From contig CAADGV010000014.1 in assembly GCA_900696645.1 (NCBI GenBank), positions 49,596-113,595 of the forward strand: a stretch of 64,000 bases of DNA, written 5' to 3'. The position numbers were made by a program, and so were the translations under genes. Shown here in pieces: positions 42,471 to 52,791 of this stretch. How positions within the stretch are numbered: the first letter of the stretch is position 1; each line of letters begins with the position of its first letter. Below the pieces are notes generated by a model. It did not search any database and was not told the origin of the DNA. It saw nothing but the letters and a program-made list of their open reading frames with translations. The DNA is from an uncultured Chlorobiota bacterium. GTDB lineage: Bacteria; Bacteroidota; Ignavibacteria; UBA10030; UBA6906.

Positions 42471-44231
42471 ATGAAACCACTGCTACGGCTGCTGCCGTAT
42501 CTTGCAAAATACAAGCGGACCCTTTTCGTCGGGTTCCTGACGGTTGTGGGGAGTAACATCTTTACCGTTTTACCTCCGTTGTTCATCGGGGAAGCGATCG
42601 ACCTCCTGAAAGAAGGGCTTGAAGCGAAGAGCATTGGCGGCACCGATCTCGTGACGTATGCCGTCGGCATAGTTGTATTCTTCCTTATCGCGGGCACGTT
42701 TACATTCTTCACCCGTCAAACTCTCATTGTCGTTTCCCGCCACATTGAGTACGATTTGCGGAACGATTTCCTTTCTCATATCCAGAAACTCTCGCTATCA
42801 TTCTACCAGAACACCCCAACCGGCGACTTGATGGCGCATGCCACCAATGATATCAGCGCCGTGCGCAACTGCCTCGGCCCCGGCATCATGTATCCCACCG
42901 ACACGATACTCGCCTTTACAATGGTGATTGCGATGATGCTTCGCATAGATTGGGAACTGACGCTTCTTGCGATGATTCCGTTGCCGTTTGTGTCATTCGC
43001 GGTGTACCGGTTGGGTAAAGTGGTACATAAAAAATTCGAGGAACGGCAGAAACAATACGGCGAGATGACGACGCGGGCGCAGGAGAACCTCTCCGGTATC
43101 CGGGTCGTGAAGGCGTATGTGCGGGAAGAGTACGAGACGGGGTTGTTCCGGACGATGAGCTTCGAGTATCTGAAGAAGAACCTCGTGCTGGCCCGCGTGC
43201 AGTCCATTATGTGGCCGCTGATGTTTCTGCTCGTCGGACTTTCCCTCGTTATCACAATCTACTTCGGCGGATTGAAGGTGATTGCCAATGAACTTTCGGT
43301 GGGCGGCCTTACAAAATTTCTGATTTATCTGACGATGCTCATCTGGCCGATGATTGCCTTCGGCTGGGTGATCAACATTCTGCAGCAAGGCGCCGCCTCG
43401 ATGGACCGCCTCGCGAAAATTTTCGATACAAAGCCGGAAGTGCAGGATGCCGAACAGACAGATCACACGATTACAGAGATTAAGGGAGCGATTGAATTCC
43501 GCAACGTTTCGTTCACGCACAAAGGGGCGGTACGGGCATCGCTTTCCGACATCAACTTGATGGTTCCGAAAGGCGCTACTCTGGCTGTTATCGGCTATAC
43601 AGGAGCCGGCAAGAGTACGTTCGTTAATCTCATTCCCCGACTGTACGACGCAACCTCCGGCGATGTCCTGATTGACGGACGAAATGTGAAGGAGATTCCG
43701 CTGGAAGTCCTGCGGAGAAACATCGGCTACGTGCCGCAGGAGACGTTCTTGTTCTCGGATTCCCTCGCGGAGAACATCAGCTACGGCACGGACAACGGCA
43801 CGGAAGAACACGTCCGCGATGCTGCCGAAATCTCGCAGATAGCGCGTGATATCAGCGACTTCCCTCTGGGATACGCCACGATGCTCGGCGAACGCGGCAT
43901 CACGCTGTCAGGCGGACAAAAGCAGCGAACGAGCATAGCGCGGGCAGTTATGCGCAAACCGAAAATTCTCATACTTGATGATGCCCTCTCCGCGGTTGAT
44001 ACATATACGGAAGAAGAAATCCTGAAACGTCTTCGCCGGATTATGAAGGACAGGACGAGCATCATCATCAGTCATCGCATTTCAACGGTCAAAAATGCCG
44101 ACATGATTGTGGTGATGGATGACGGCAAGATTGTTGAACGCGGCACACACGACGAACTGGTGGAACGCGGCGGCGTATATGCTGAGTTACATCAAAAGCA
44201 GTTGTTGGAGCAGGAACTGGAAAACCTCTGA
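42471..44231 (+). CDS. Heterodimeric ABC exporter, subunit with degenerate Walker B
   Basis: A 586-residue half-transporter: six membrane helices in the first ~320 residues, then an ATP-binding domain with Walker A GYTGAGKSTF, consensus signature LSGGQKQR and Walker B LILDDALSAVD, in which Asp replaces the catalytic Glu. The next gene overlaps it by one base and has the complementary defect in its signature. This pattern is known from heterodimeric exporters such as TM287/288 and BmrCD. Substrate unknown; multidrug or lipid export is typical. Confidence 0.93.
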   Translation: MKPLLRLLPYLAKYKRTLFVGFLTVVGSNIFTVLPPLFIGEAIDLLKEGLEAKSIGGTDLVTYAVGIVVFFLIAGTFTFFTRQTLIVVSRHIEYDLRNDFLSHIQKLSLSFYQNTPTGDLMAHATNDISAVRNCLGPGIMYPTDTILAFTMVIAMMLRIDWELTLLAMIPLPFVSFAVYRLGKVVHKKFEERQKQYGEMTTRAQENLSGIRVVKAYVREEYETGLFRTMSFEYLKKNLVLARVQSIMWPLMFLLVGLSLVITIYFGGLKVIANELSVGGLTKFLIYLTMLIWPMIAFGWVINILQQGAASMDRLAKIFDTKPEVQDAEQTDHTITEIKGAIEFRNVSFTHKGAVRASLSDINLMVPKGATLAVIGYTGAGKSTFVNLIPRLYDATSGDVLIDGRNVKEIPLEVLRRNIGYVPQETFLFSDSLAENISYGTDNGTEEHVRDAAEISQIARDISDFPLGYATMLGERGITLSGGQKQRTSIARAVMRKPKILILDDALSAVDTYTEEEILKRLRRIMKDRTSIIISHRISTVKNADMIVVMDDGKIVERGTHDELVERGGVYAELHQKQLLEQELENL

Positions 44232-46027
44232 TGCACGAAGAAGAAATACTCGGCAAGGCATACGACGCCTCGTTGATGCGACGACTGTTGTTCTATATCC
44301 GCCCCTACCGGTGGCACGTTGTTTTGGGCATTGTGTTGAGTGTTGCGGTGTCGGGACTTGAAGCCGTGCGCCCTTACTTCACAAAAATCGCCGTTGATGT
44401 CAATATCGCAGAGAAGGATGGCAACGGACTTCTGGTCACTGCATTGGCATTTCTTGGCGTGTTGCTGTTGCGCGGTGTTATCCAATATTTCAACGCGTAC
44501 TTGACGCAATGGATCGGTCAAAAGACGATCTTCGATTTGCGCATGCAGGTCTTTGAGCATCTTCAATCTCGGAGTCTCCGGTTCTACGACAAGAATCCCA
44601 TCGGCCGGCTCATCACCCGTGTCACAAACGATACCGAAGTATTGAACGAGATGTTCTCGTCCGGCATCGTGATGGTATTCAGTGACATCTTTACCATCAT
44701 CGGCATTCTCTCCTTGATGTTTACTATGAACTGGCAGCTTGCGCTGATTTCGCTGAGCGTGCTGCCGCTGCTGTTCTACGGAACGTTTCTCTTCCGCAAG
44801 AAAGCCCGTGAAGCGTATCGTGAGGTTCGTATCCAGATCGCTCGCATCAATACGTTCATGCAGGAACACATCACCGGAATGATGGTTGATCAGGTGTTCA
44901 ACCGGGAGAAGAAATCGTTCGAGAAATTCACAGAGATCAACGCCGCTCACCGCAATGCCAACATCAAATCCATTTTTTACTACGCCCTCTTCTATCCGGG
45001 AGTCGACCTCATCGGGGCCATTGCCGTCGGGTTGATTATCTGGTATGCGGGCGTTGATGCACTCGAAGGAACGATTACTGTAGGCACGGTAATCGCGTTC
45101 CTGCAATTCAATGAAATGTTCTGGCGGCCGATCCGTGACCTGTCGGAGAAGTACAACATCATGCAGACTGCGATGGCGTCTTCCGAGAGGATATTCAAGC
45201 TGCTGGACGACAAAACGGCGATCGTCGATCCCGTGCATCCTGTTCCTTTTGAACAGGTAAAAGGGGCTATCGAATTCAAGAATGTCTGGTTTGCCTATAA
45301 CGTTGGCCTGACGGATGCCGAAACGGAGTGGATTCTGAGGGATGTTTCGTTCAGGATCAATGCGGGGGAAACGGCGGCGTTTGTGGGGCATACCGGAGCG
45401 GGGAAAACCACCATCACCAACCTGCTCTGCAGGTTCTATGATGTTCAGAAGGGCGAAATTCTGATAGACGGCGTCAACATCAAACAAATACGTCAGCAGG
45501 AATTGCGAAAGCATATTGCTGTTGTGCTACAGGATGTGTTTCTGTTTTCGGGCGACATTTCCTCCAATATCAATCTGGGAGACGGGACAATACCAAGAGA
45601 AGCGGTGGAGCAGGCAGCACGCACAGTCGGGGCGGACGAATTTATCCGGCAACTGCCCGGCGGATACGATGCGGAAGTGAAAGAACGTGGCGCAACTCTC
45701 TCGGTCGGGCAGAAGCAATTGATTTCCTTTGCGCGGGCGCTGGCGTACAATCCGCAGATTCTCATCCTTGATGAAGCGACATCGAGCATTGACACCGAAA
45801 CGGAACAACTGATCCAGCAGGCGATCGAGAAGCTGCTACGCGGAAGGACATCCATCGTAATCGCCCACCGGCTTTCGACAATACAGAATGCCGGCAAAAT
45901 CATCGTCATGCACAAGGGCGAAATCCGTGAGATCGGCACGCATCAGGAATTGCTGGCGCACGGCGGAATTTACTTCAAATTGTACCAGTTGCAGTACAAA
46001 GACCAGGAGGTCAGGCTAACGGCATAA
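44231..46027 (+). CDS. Heterodimeric ABC exporter, subunit with degenerate signature
   Basis: A 598-residue half-transporter overlapping the previous gene by one base (TGATG). Six membrane helices are followed by an ATP-binding domain with Walker A GHTGAGKTTI, signature LSVGQKQL (Gly to Val) and intact Walker B LILDEATSSID with catalytic Glu. Paired with the previous subunit it forms one competent and one non-hydrolysing ATP site. Export function is inferred from family. Confidence 0.93.
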   Translation: MHEEEILGKAYDASLMRRLLFYIRPYRWHVVLGIVLSVAVSGLEAVRPYFTKIAVDVNIAEKDGNGLLVTALAFLGVLLLRGVIQYFNAYLTQWIGQKTIFDLRMQVFEHLQSRSLRFYDKNPIGRLITRVTNDTEVLNEMFSSGIVMVFSDIFTIIGILSLMFTMNWQLALISLSVLPLLFYGTFLFRKKAREAYREVRIQIARINTFMQEHITGMMVDQVFNREKKSFEKFTEINAAHRNANIKSIFYYALFYPGVDLIGAIAVGLIIWYAGVDALEGTITVGTVIAFLQFNEMFWRPIRDLSEKYNIMQTAMASSERIFKLLDDKTAIVDPVHPVPFEQVKGAIEFKNVWFAYNVGLTDAETEWILRDVSFRINAGETAAFVGHTGAGKTTITNLLCRFYDVQKGEILIDGVNIKQIRQQELRKHIAVVLQDVFLFSGDISSNINLGDGTIPREAVEQAARTVGADEFIRQLPGGYDAEVKERGATLSVGQKQLISFARALAYNPQILILDEATSSIDTETEQLIQQAIEKLLRGRTSIVIAHRLSTIQNAGKIIVMHKGEIREIGTHQELLAHGGIYFKLYQLQYKDQEVRLTA

Positions 46028-46142
46028 GCCGGAAAAACAGGTTGCAACTCTACGCCCTCTTCACTATTATCAAGTAGTCTCCCCCGCAGTTCATACCCGT
46101 TCATAATCACACAATCATTGTACAATCTTGCAAGGAATTACG

Positions 46143-47165
46143 ATGAATCCTGACCGCGAATCTTCAGCAAAATTCATGACGTTGGAACGGCATATTGTGG
46201 AAGAAGAGAGAAAGCATCCCCAGGCAACGGGCGAATTCTCCGGCGTGATGCATGCACTCTCTCTTGCCGTCAAGCTTGTGTGGCGCGAAGTAACAAAGGC
46301 CGGGCTCGTGAACATTCTCGGCAAAACCGACCGCATGAATGTTACCGGCGACGAAGTCAAGAAGCTCGATGAGTTTGCCGATGAAACCATTTACAAAGCA
46401 ATGGATCACGGCGGACATTTGTGTGTGATGGCATCGGAAGAAAACGAGGATCTCCTGCAGATTCCCGATCAGTACGAACATGGCAAGTACGTGCTGCTGT
46501 ACGATCCGCTGGATGGGTCCGGCAACATTGACGCCAATATCACTGTCGGGACGATTTTTTCCATTTTGCGCAGGGTAACTCCGGAAGGAAAGGGTCGGCT
46601 CGAAGATGTGCTGCAGCCGGGGTACAAGCAAGTAGCAGCCGGGTACGCGCTGTTCAGCTCAAGCATGATGTTTGTGTATTCAACGGGTCATGGTGTTCAC
46701 GGGTTCACGCTCGATCCCTCCGTCGGCGAGTTTCTCCTTTCACACGAAAACATCCGTATGCCACAGCGCGGGGCCATCTATGCTGTCAATGAAGGCAACT
46801 ACAACCGGTGGGAGCCGAACATGAAGCGGTACATTGACTGGTTGAAGACGGAGGACAAAGCCGATGGCAGGCCGTACTCGCTCCGCTATATCGGTTCGCT
46901 CGTCGCCGATGTCCACCGCACGCTGATGTACGGCGGCATCTATTGCTATCCCGGCGATACAAAGAATCCCAACGGAAAATTGCGACTGATGTATGAAAAC
47001 AATCCGCTTGCCTACATCGTCGAGAATGCAGGCGGCGCTGCATCCGACGGGAAGCAGCGCATTATGGATATTGTTCCGACGAAGCTGCATCAGAAGACAC
47101 CGCTCTTTATCGGGAGTGCCGATGACGTGAGATTTGCAGAAGAATTTCTGGCGGGTAAACGGTAA
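46143..47165 (+). CDS. fbp: Fructose-1,6-bisphosphatase, class I
   Basis: Start at MNPDRESSAKF, with AAGGAA upstream; 340 residues. Metal and substrate motifs of class I FBPase are present: ASEENED, YDPLDGSGNIDANITVGTIF and the sugar-binding NPNGKLRLMYENNPLAYIVE. It converts fructose 1,6-bisphosphate to fructose 6-phosphate in gluconeogenesis. A bidirectional terminator separates it from the converging ybgF-like gene. Confidence 0.96.
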   Translation: MNPDRESSAKFMTLERHIVEEERKHPQATGEFSGVMHALSLAVKLVWREVTKAGLVNILGKTDRMNVTGDEVKKLDEFADETIYKAMDHGGHLCVMASEENEDLLQIPDQYEHGKYVLLYDPLDGSGNIDANITVGTIFSILRRVTPEGKGRLEDVLQPGYKQVAAGYALFSSSMMFVYSTGHGVHGFTLDPSVGEFLLSHENIRMPQRGAIYAVNEGNYNRWEPNMKRYIDWLKTEDKADGRPYSLRYIGSLVADVHRTLMYGGIYCYPGDTKNPNGKLRLMYENNPLAYIVENAGGAASDGKQRIMDIVPTKLHQKTPLFIGSADDVRFAEEFLAGKR

Positions 47166-47190
47166 CCGAATGCAATTCGCTGAAACGAAA

Positions 47191-47217
47191 AAACCCCGAC
47201 TCGGTGAGCCGGGGTTT
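47191..47217. terminator. Bidirectional terminator between fbp and the ybgF-like gene
   Basis: AAACCCCGACTC and GAGCCGGGGTTT pair around GGT with one G-A mismatch. A-rich sequence precedes it and TTTCTAATTTC follows, so it can stop both converging transcripts. Confidence 0.85.
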
Positions 47218-47238
47218 CTAATTTCTTATGGGAAGATC

Positions 47239-47937
47239 TCACAACGAACTCATCTTCGATCGTGCACGTCCCGCAAGCTGGCTCGCCGGATAGAGCGTAA
47301 GCAGTTTCTGAAACGCCTCGCGTGCTTGTTCACGGTTTCCTGCCTGAAGATACGAATTGCCGATCATATACTGCGCATCATCCGCCTTATCCGATCCGGC
47401 CATACCTGTAACAGTTTGGAACTGTTGAATGGCCTCGTCATATCTCTTCAACCCGAAATACGATTCGCCGATCCAGTAATAGCAGTTGTCAAGCAGGTCC
47501 TCGCTGATTCCCCCCGTAACCAAGCTGCTGAAGTGGTCGATTGCTTCCTGAAAGTTTCTATTCCGGTATTTTGAAAGAGCAACTTCGTATCCCCCGGAAA
47601 ATGCAGCCGACGATCTTGGCGCTGCAGGGGGCGGTGTAGTGGCAGCAGGCCGCGGTGTGATAACCGCTTCGCGCATGCGTGTTTCAAGCTCCGAATTGCG
47701 TGCCGAGAGATTGGTGTTTTCCGTTGCAACGACTTCGAGTTGTTGCTGCAATTTCCGGTTTTCATTTGAAAGGCTGTCGAGCCGGTATTCGAGCTGGGCC
47801 GTTGTTGAAATGGGCGGGGTACTTGTCCAGTCTTCACTCGTTGTCTCCTCCACCGTTCCGCATCCGGCGGACATCATTGCCAATCCGGCAAGCGCGACCA
47901 CGACGAGAAATGATATGTGAGCCCCTAACTGTTTCAT
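47239..47937 (-). CDS. CpoB/YbgF-like lipoprotein with coiled coil and TPRs
   Basis: Start set at MKQLGAHISFLVVVA (Met29 of the track ORF), giving 232 residues. The lipobox ends MSAGC. A coiled coil (LEYRLDSLSNENRKLQQQLEVV) is followed by a proline-rich linker and three TPR units (YDEAIQQFQTVTG; YMIGNSYLQAGNREQAREAFQKLL), the architecture of the Tol-Pal partner CpoB/YbgF. No tol genes lie next to it here. It probably helps link outer-membrane constriction or peptidoglycan synthesis during division. Confidence 0.88.
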   Translation of the reverse strand: MKQLGAHISFLVVVALAGLAMMSAGCGTVEETTSEDWTSTPPISTTAQLEYRLDSLSNENRKLQQQLEVVATENTNLSARNSELETRMREAVITPRPAATTPPPAAPRSSAAFSGGYEVALSKYRNRNFQEAIDHFSSLVTGGISEDLLDNCYYWIGESYFGLKRYDEAIQQFQTVTGMAGSDKADDAQYMIGNSYLQAGNREQAREAFQKLLTLYPASQLAGRARSKMSSL

Positions 47938-48069
47938 GAAGATTCTCCTAAGGATGAACGTGAAATGTAGATGGACATCTTCCCGAACATGTGCATCATG
48001 GTTCAAATGTATCAAACCCATCAGGTAAAGTCAAGCAGCGTGCAAAATTGTGGCTTTCGTGTCACGGAT

Positions 48070-48978
48070 TCAGCGAAGTGCGGCCTTCAAGTGTTTGGCA
48101 ATCTTTCTGCAAATCTCCAACACCACCACATCGGGCACGCCGTCACTATGCTTCGATTGCAGCCGCATGTCGCAGATTTCGTTCACATAGTCAACCGCAA
48201 CAAAGCGGCCGTCATCCGCAACGGCGATTTCTGTCGAGAAGAATTCCAGTTTGCAGACGGCATGGATTTTTTTTGTGATGGAAATGAGAGGGCGAAGGCG
48301 GTGCGCCGTCATTTCCTGTCGCGAGATCAGATGGTAGATGTGTGTCTCATCGTCCCACCAACACGGAATGACGCTTCCGAACACGAAGAACACCCGGAAC
48401 CACGCCTTCCTGTTCTCCATCCGAACAGGCACAATCTTTTCCTGCAGCAGGTACTTGTCATTCTTGTGATGCTGCCGCGTTTCGATGATATCTTTCAGCG
48501 AAGCCGCGTTCAGCACAACCCCGATGCCTCCCCCCGTTGTGTTGGCCGGCTTGATGATAAAGGGCCATTTCAGATTGGCGATATCGCTGAGGCGAAGCTC
48601 GATTTCCTTCTTCTTGTTATGGGGCGAGATGATGACGGAAAACGGCACTTCGATGCCTTTCGTGATGAACTCGAGATGCATCGTTGCCTTGTCGATTGCA
48701 TGATGAACGTCATCAGGATGATTGATGAACAGCGCCCCGGATTTTTTCATGAAGCGGGCAAGCGGCGGAAACTTCTCGTCGCCGTCACCGGCGCGGTCGA
48801 GAAACGCGCCGAACCTGAGTTCGCTCTTCTGCATGTTCCCGAGAGTTTCCTGCACATTATGATGGGTGATGGAGTACGACTTCAACTTGAGCCGCTGGAC
48901 TTCCGATTCTAACATGGCAACGAAGTCGGTGTCGAATTCCCAATCCCAGGCAATAGCAAGATGGTAATAGTCGGGCAT
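48070..48978 (-). CDS. ATP-grasp domain protein
   Basis: A 302-residue protein with an ATP-grasp fold: KWPFIIKPANTTGGGIGV supplies the Lys and glycine-rich ATP loop, LLQEKIVPV the hinge and FVAVDYVNEICDM the late Asp/Asn metal-binding motif. The N-terminal third may bind the carboxylate substrate. Similar proteins are called RimK-like or glutathione-synthetase-like, but I cannot name the ligation catalysed. It stands alone on the minus strand between two envelope genes. Confidence 0.85.
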   Translation of the reverse strand: MPDYYHLAIAWDWEFDTDFVAMLESEVQRLKLKSYSITHHNVQETLGNMQKSELRFGAFLDRAGDGDEKFPPLARFMKKSGALFINHPDDVHHAIDKATMHLEFITKGIEVPFSVIISPHNKKKEIELRLSDIANLKWPFIIKPANTTGGGIGVVLNAASLKDIIETRQHHKNDKYLLQEKIVPVRMENRKAWFRVFFVFGSVIPCWWDDETHIYHLISRQEMTAHRLRPLISITKKIHAVCKLEFFSTEIAVADDGRFVAVDYVNEICDMRLQSKHSDGVPDVVVLEICRKIAKHLKAALR

Positions 48979-49102
48979 GATAACAAGTGATCGTGTCGTG
49001 TGATAGATATTAATACGAAATTCGGGGTTTCAATCAAGAATCCTCTTCTTGTTATTCACCCGTGTTATGAATATATTTTTCGTGAAAAACACGAGGGGAT
49101 TT

Positions 49103-50827
49103 GTGAAAAAGCTGTTCATTGCATGTGTATGTGTTGCCGGTGCCTCGCTGGTTCTCGGCGGCTGTTCGGGAAGCAAGCAAGCTGTTCCGTCAGCGGGCGC
49201 AAACGAACAAACCGGGGCAAGTCCCCGTCCGCCGATGCACGATGTCGCCACGCAGCACATGATCAACGGCTCGTTGTACGAAGTGAAGGGCGAGTATGCA
49301 CAGGCGATTCTCGAATTTCAGGATGCCCTCCGGTACGCAAAAGACCCCGCCATCTACTATGCCCTTGCGAAAAATTACGCTGCATTGAACAAGCATTCGC
49401 TTGCCATTGAGTCTGCGCGGCAGGCGGTGAAACTCGACCCCGCCAACCCGGAATACCGCCGCATTCTTGCCGCATCGTACGCGCATACGTTCGAGTTTGA
49501 CTCCGCCGCGGCGATGTATGAAGATATTGTGAAACGCGATTCAACGAACATCGAATCGTGGTTCAATCTTGCGCGCCTGCAGCAGGCACGCAATCCGCAA
49601 AAAGCCCTTCAGACTCTTGAAGAGATAACCAACAGATTCGGGCCTCAATGGGAGATTTTGTTGCAGATTGTCGAGCTGCACAACGCCGCCGGCGATTTTG
49701 CCCGGGCCGCCGAGGCGATGAAAAAAATGACGGATCTGGATCCCTCCAATCTCGATTTGAAACAAAGTCTTGCCCGCGCATTTGTCCGCGCCAATCAGCC
49801 GGAAGAGGCGCTAAGCATCTATCTTGATTTACGCGAACGCGATCCCGAAAACAATGAATACGCCGCGGAACTCGGCGGTGTATATCTGATGCAGAAGGAA
49901 TATGCCAAGGCTGCAAAAGAGTTTGCCGTTACGCTTGCGCAGGATACCGTCAATGTTGAGGACAAGCTTCGCATCGGGCAGATGTACTTCAGCCAGCTTG
50001 AAAAAGATTCCACTATTGCGCCGTATGCCCGCGACGTGTTTCAACGCATCCGGAAAGCGCATCCGCAGGATTGGCGTGCCTACTGGTTCCTTGGTGCAAT
50101 CGGCGCCATTACCCGCGACGATTCTCTTTCTCTCATCAATTTCAAAAAAGTCACCGAGCTGGCAAGTTGGAATGCGGACGGATGGGTGTATCTCTCTTCC
50201 GTGTTCTTGGAGAAAAATGATTTCGATGCCGTCGTTACCGTTCTCGAATCAGCCCTGAAAGTTCTGCCGGAAGAACCCCGGATTCATTCGATACTCGGGT
50301 TTGCGTACAACAGACTCGGCCGGAATAAAGAGGCCATCAGTGTGCTGGAAAAAGCCCGAACGCTCGATCCGAAGGACATGAACACGCTCTCGCAGCTCGC
50401 ACTGATTTATGACGGAATGAAGATGTATGCAGAGTCCGACTCATTGTACGAAGATGTGCTGCGCATCGATCCCGACAATCATCTCGTTCTCAACAACTAC
50501 AGCTACAGCATGTCCGAACGGGGGTTGCAGTTGCAGCGGGCGCTGGCAATGTCGAAGCGGGCCATCGAGCAGCAACCCGACAACCAGGCATATCTCGACA
50601 CGTACGGGTGGATTCACTTCAAGCTCGGCAACTACGCCGAAGCGGAAAAGTGGATAAAGAAAGCAATCGACAAAGGGAATGCGAGCGCCGTCCTCTATGA
50701 ACATCTCGGCGACGTGTATGAGCGGATGAACGACACCGAGCGTGCATTGGAACAGTGGGGCATTGCATTGAAGCTCGACGCCGATAATGCCGAACTGAAA
50801 GAAAAGATTTCCCGTTCCATGCGATGA
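49103..50827 (+). CDS. TPR-repeat lipoprotein
   Basis: The track ORF starts further upstream; I place the start at the GTG at 49103 (MKKLFIACVCVAG), with GAGGGG before it, since this gives a normal lipoprotein signal ending VLGGC. The ~574-residue protein then contains at least ten tandem TPRs (for example YAQAILEFQDALRYAKDPAIYYALAKNYAAL and HSILGFAYNRLGRNKEAISVLEKA). It overlaps the next gene by four bases (ATGA). It is the first of four coupled envelope/regulatory genes; a scaffold role in the outer membrane is likely. Confidence 0.88.
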   Translation: MKKLFIACVCVAGASLVLGGCSGSKQAVPSAGANEQTGASPRPPMHDVATQHMINGSLYEVKGEYAQAILEFQDALRYAKDPAIYYALAKNYAALNKHSLAIESARQAVKLDPANPEYRRILAASYAHTFEFDSAAAMYEDIVKRDSTNIESWFNLARLQQARNPQKALQTLEEITNRFGPQWEILLQIVELHNAAGDFARAAEAMKKMTDLDPSNLDLKQSLARAFVRANQPEEALSIYLDLRERDPENNEYAAELGGVYLMQKEYAKAAKEFAVTLAQDTVNVEDKLRIGQMYFSQLEKDSTIAPYARDVFQRIRKAHPQDWRAYWFLGAIGAITRDDSLSLINFKKVTELASWNADGWVYLSSVFLEKNDFDAVVTVLESALKVLPEEPRIHSILGFAYNRLGRNKEAISVLEKARTLDPKDMNTLSQLALIYDGMKMYAESDSLYEDVLRIDPDNHLVLNNYSYSMSERGLQLQRALAMSKRAIEQQPDNQAYLDTYGWIHFKLGNYAEAEKWIKKAIDKGNASAVLYEHLGDVYERMNDTERALEQWGIALKLDADNAELKEKISRSMR

Positions 50828-51600
50828 TCCGACGAAACGTCTGCCTGTTGCCGGTTCTCACCCTTCTTGTCGTGTCGTGTGCACCCAAGCGTTCCGAACT
50901 GCTTCTCAATACCGATGCTACTTCTCCTGCAATCCTTCTCAACAGGCTGGAAGAGCGCGAAGCAAAACTCACGACGCTTGTCGGGCGGGGGATTGTGACG
51001 TTCGACAGTCCGGAAATGGCCGGCTCCGCGTCGTTTCTGTCGAACATGAAAAAACCCGATTCTCTGCTCGTCACGCTGGCAGGCCCGTTCGGTATTGAAG
51101 TCGGTACGCTGTTTCTTTCGCGTGAGAAGTACGTCATGTACAACAGTCTCGAGAACAGTGTCGCCACGGGCGATCCGACAGGTGCGGCACTCCGTTCCGT
51201 TATTCCTTTTGAACTGACTCCCGAACAAATACTCAACGCGTTTGCCGGCGTGTTCAGTATTCCGTATTCGGAAAAAGAGTTGCAGGGATATGCAATTGAG
51301 GATGACATGTTTTTTCTTACATATTCATGCGGGAAGAATACCTGCCGGTATTGGATTGACCCGCGCTATCTGGTTGTGTCGCGTTTCGAACAGCGGGATG
51401 CAGATGGAAATCTGCTTGTTGAAGCGCGGGCGTCGTCATTCACCGAGCAGGACGATGCCGTTGCTGCCCGGCGTATTCGCATCACGTTTCCGCAACAAAG
51501 CAGGCAGCTTTCCATTGCCTACAGTTCGTTGACGCTGAACGGCGGCAAAACGGATTTTCGTTTCTCTATTCCGTCCAATGCAAAACCACGCTTTCAGTGA
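50824..51600 (+). CDS. LolB/DUF4292-like lipoprotein
   Basis: A 258-residue lipoprotein (lipobox VVSC). The sequence after it (LTTLVGRGIVTFDSPEMAGSASFLSNMKKPDSLLVTLAGPFGIEVGTLFLS) resembles DUF4292 proteins of Bacteroidota, which share the half-barrel fold of LolB/LolA. It overlaps the TPR lipoprotein gene by ATGA and precedes the EnvC-like gene by 6 bp. A role in lipoprotein or lipid transfer to the outer membrane is inferred. Confidence 0.8.
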   Translation: MIRRNVCLLPVLTLLVVSCAPKRSELLLNTDATSPAILLNRLEEREAKLTTLVGRGIVTFDSPEMAGSASFLSNMKKPDSLLVTLAGPFGIEVGTLFLSREKYVMYNSLENSVATGDPTGAALRSVIPFELTPEQILNAFAGVFSIPYSEKELQGYAIEDDMFFLTYSCGKNTCRYWIDPRYLVVSRFEQRDADGNLLVEARASSFTEQDDAVAARRIRITFPQQSRQLSIAYSSLTLNGGKTDFRFSIPSNAKPRFQ

Positions 51601-51606
51601 CAGTGT

Positions 51607-52791
51607 ATGAAGTATGCGCTCTGCATAGTGATGTTGTTGGTGACGGCCGCCCCTGCTTTTGCGCAGGATGAAATCACTAAGCGGAAAAATGAACTGCAGA
51701 ATATCCGCAAACAGATTCAGGATTTCGAACAACGGATCAAACAGCAGCAGGCAAGGGAAAAGTCAACGCTTGAGCTTCTCGATTCGTATGATCGGAAAGG
51801 GACTCTGCTTCGCAAGCTGATTGCAAGCCTGAAAGCGGAAGCAGCCGTCTTGCAGAACTCCATCGGAAAAACGAAAGCCGAGTTGAACCAGCTGGATACG
51901 CAATTGAAATTTTTGAAACAGCATTATGCGCAGTATGTGAAATCGGCGTACAAGTCGGGCAGGGTGTATGATGTGGAGTTGCTGCTTTCTTCGCGCTCGA
52001 TCAATCAGGTGTTTGTCCGTTCGTACTATTTGCGTCGATTCACCGAGCAGCGCAAACGCGACGCGGACAAGATTGACATGAAGCGTGCTGAAGTTGAGCA
52101 GGTGCAGTACCGGTTGCAGTCACAGCTTGCCGAGGAACGGCGTCTAATTGCGGAAAAAGGAGCGGAAGAAGATCGCTACGCGTCCCTCGCCGCCGACCGC
52201 AAAAAAGTGCTTGCCGACATTAGAAAAGACAAGAACACATTCCAGCGGGAGATCGATCGTCAGAAGAAAGCCGCAAAAGAACTGGAGAACGTGATTACCA
52301 GTTTGATTGAGGCCGACAGATTGAAGAAAGAAAAGCGTGACGCCGCAGTCAAAGAAGGCATTCTTCCGCAGCCCCCCCCGATAACAGGAAACTTCGAATC
52401 GAAAAAAGGAAAGCTTCGCTGGCCTGTGAGTCAGGGACTTGTTGTGGCAAAGTTCGGCAATCAAATCCACCCGCGACTCAAGACGGTTACAACCAATACC
52501 GGAATTGACATTCAGGTAAAGGCCGGCTCGCCGGTAAGTTCTGTTGCCGATGGCGAAGTCTCGACAATTCTTTGGTATCCTTCGTACGGCAATCTTCTCA
52601 TTATCAATCACTACAACGGTTATCGCACCGTGTACACGCATCTTTCTGAGATCAGCGTGACAGAAGGACAGAAGGTGAATGAAGGCGATCTTATCGGGCG
52701 GAGCGGCGAGGCAATCGACGGCCCGCGGCTGCATTTTGAATTGTGGAAAGAACGCGAGAAACAGAACCCCGAACACTGGCTCAGCCGATGA
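51607..52791 (+). CDS. EnvC-like coiled-coil protein with degenerate M23 (LytM) domain
   Basis: A 394-residue exported protein (signal cleaved near AFAQD). About 230 residues of coiled coil ([21 protein letters not shown]) precede a C-terminal peptidase_M23 domain ([29 protein letters not shown]). The first zinc ligand is Asn instead of His (TNTGIDI) and the HxH motif is RLHFEL, so it is probably not a protease but an amidase activator, as in EnvC. The next gene overlaps its stop by ATGA. Confidence 0.9.
   Translation: MKYALCIVMLLVTAAPAFAQDEITKRKNELQNIRKQIQDFEQRIKQQQAREKSTLELLDSYDRKGTLLRKLIASLKAEAAVLQNSIGKTKAELNQLDTQLKFLKQHYAQYVKSAYKSGRVYDVELLLSSRSINQVFVRSYYLRRFTEQRKRDADKIDMKRAEVEQVQYRLQSQLAEERRLIAEKGAEEDRYASLAADRKKVLADIRKDKNTFQREIDRQKKAAKELENVITSLIEADRLKKEKRDAAVKEGILPQPPPITGNFESKKGKLRWPVSQGLVVAKFGNQIHPRLKTVTTNTGIDIQVKAGSPVSSVADGEVSTILWYPSYGNLLIINHYNGYRTVYTHLSEISVTEGQKVNEGDLIGRSGEAIDGPRLHFELWKEREKQNPEHWLSR

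Noticed and set aside
44192-45514. 440-residue minus-strand ORF
   Set aside because: Antisense to the second ABC exporter gene; composition typical of a shadow frame.
48070-48978. Plus-strand ORF 47971-48912 (313 residues)
   Set aside because: It is antisense to the ATP-grasp gene, which has clear motifs on the minus strand.
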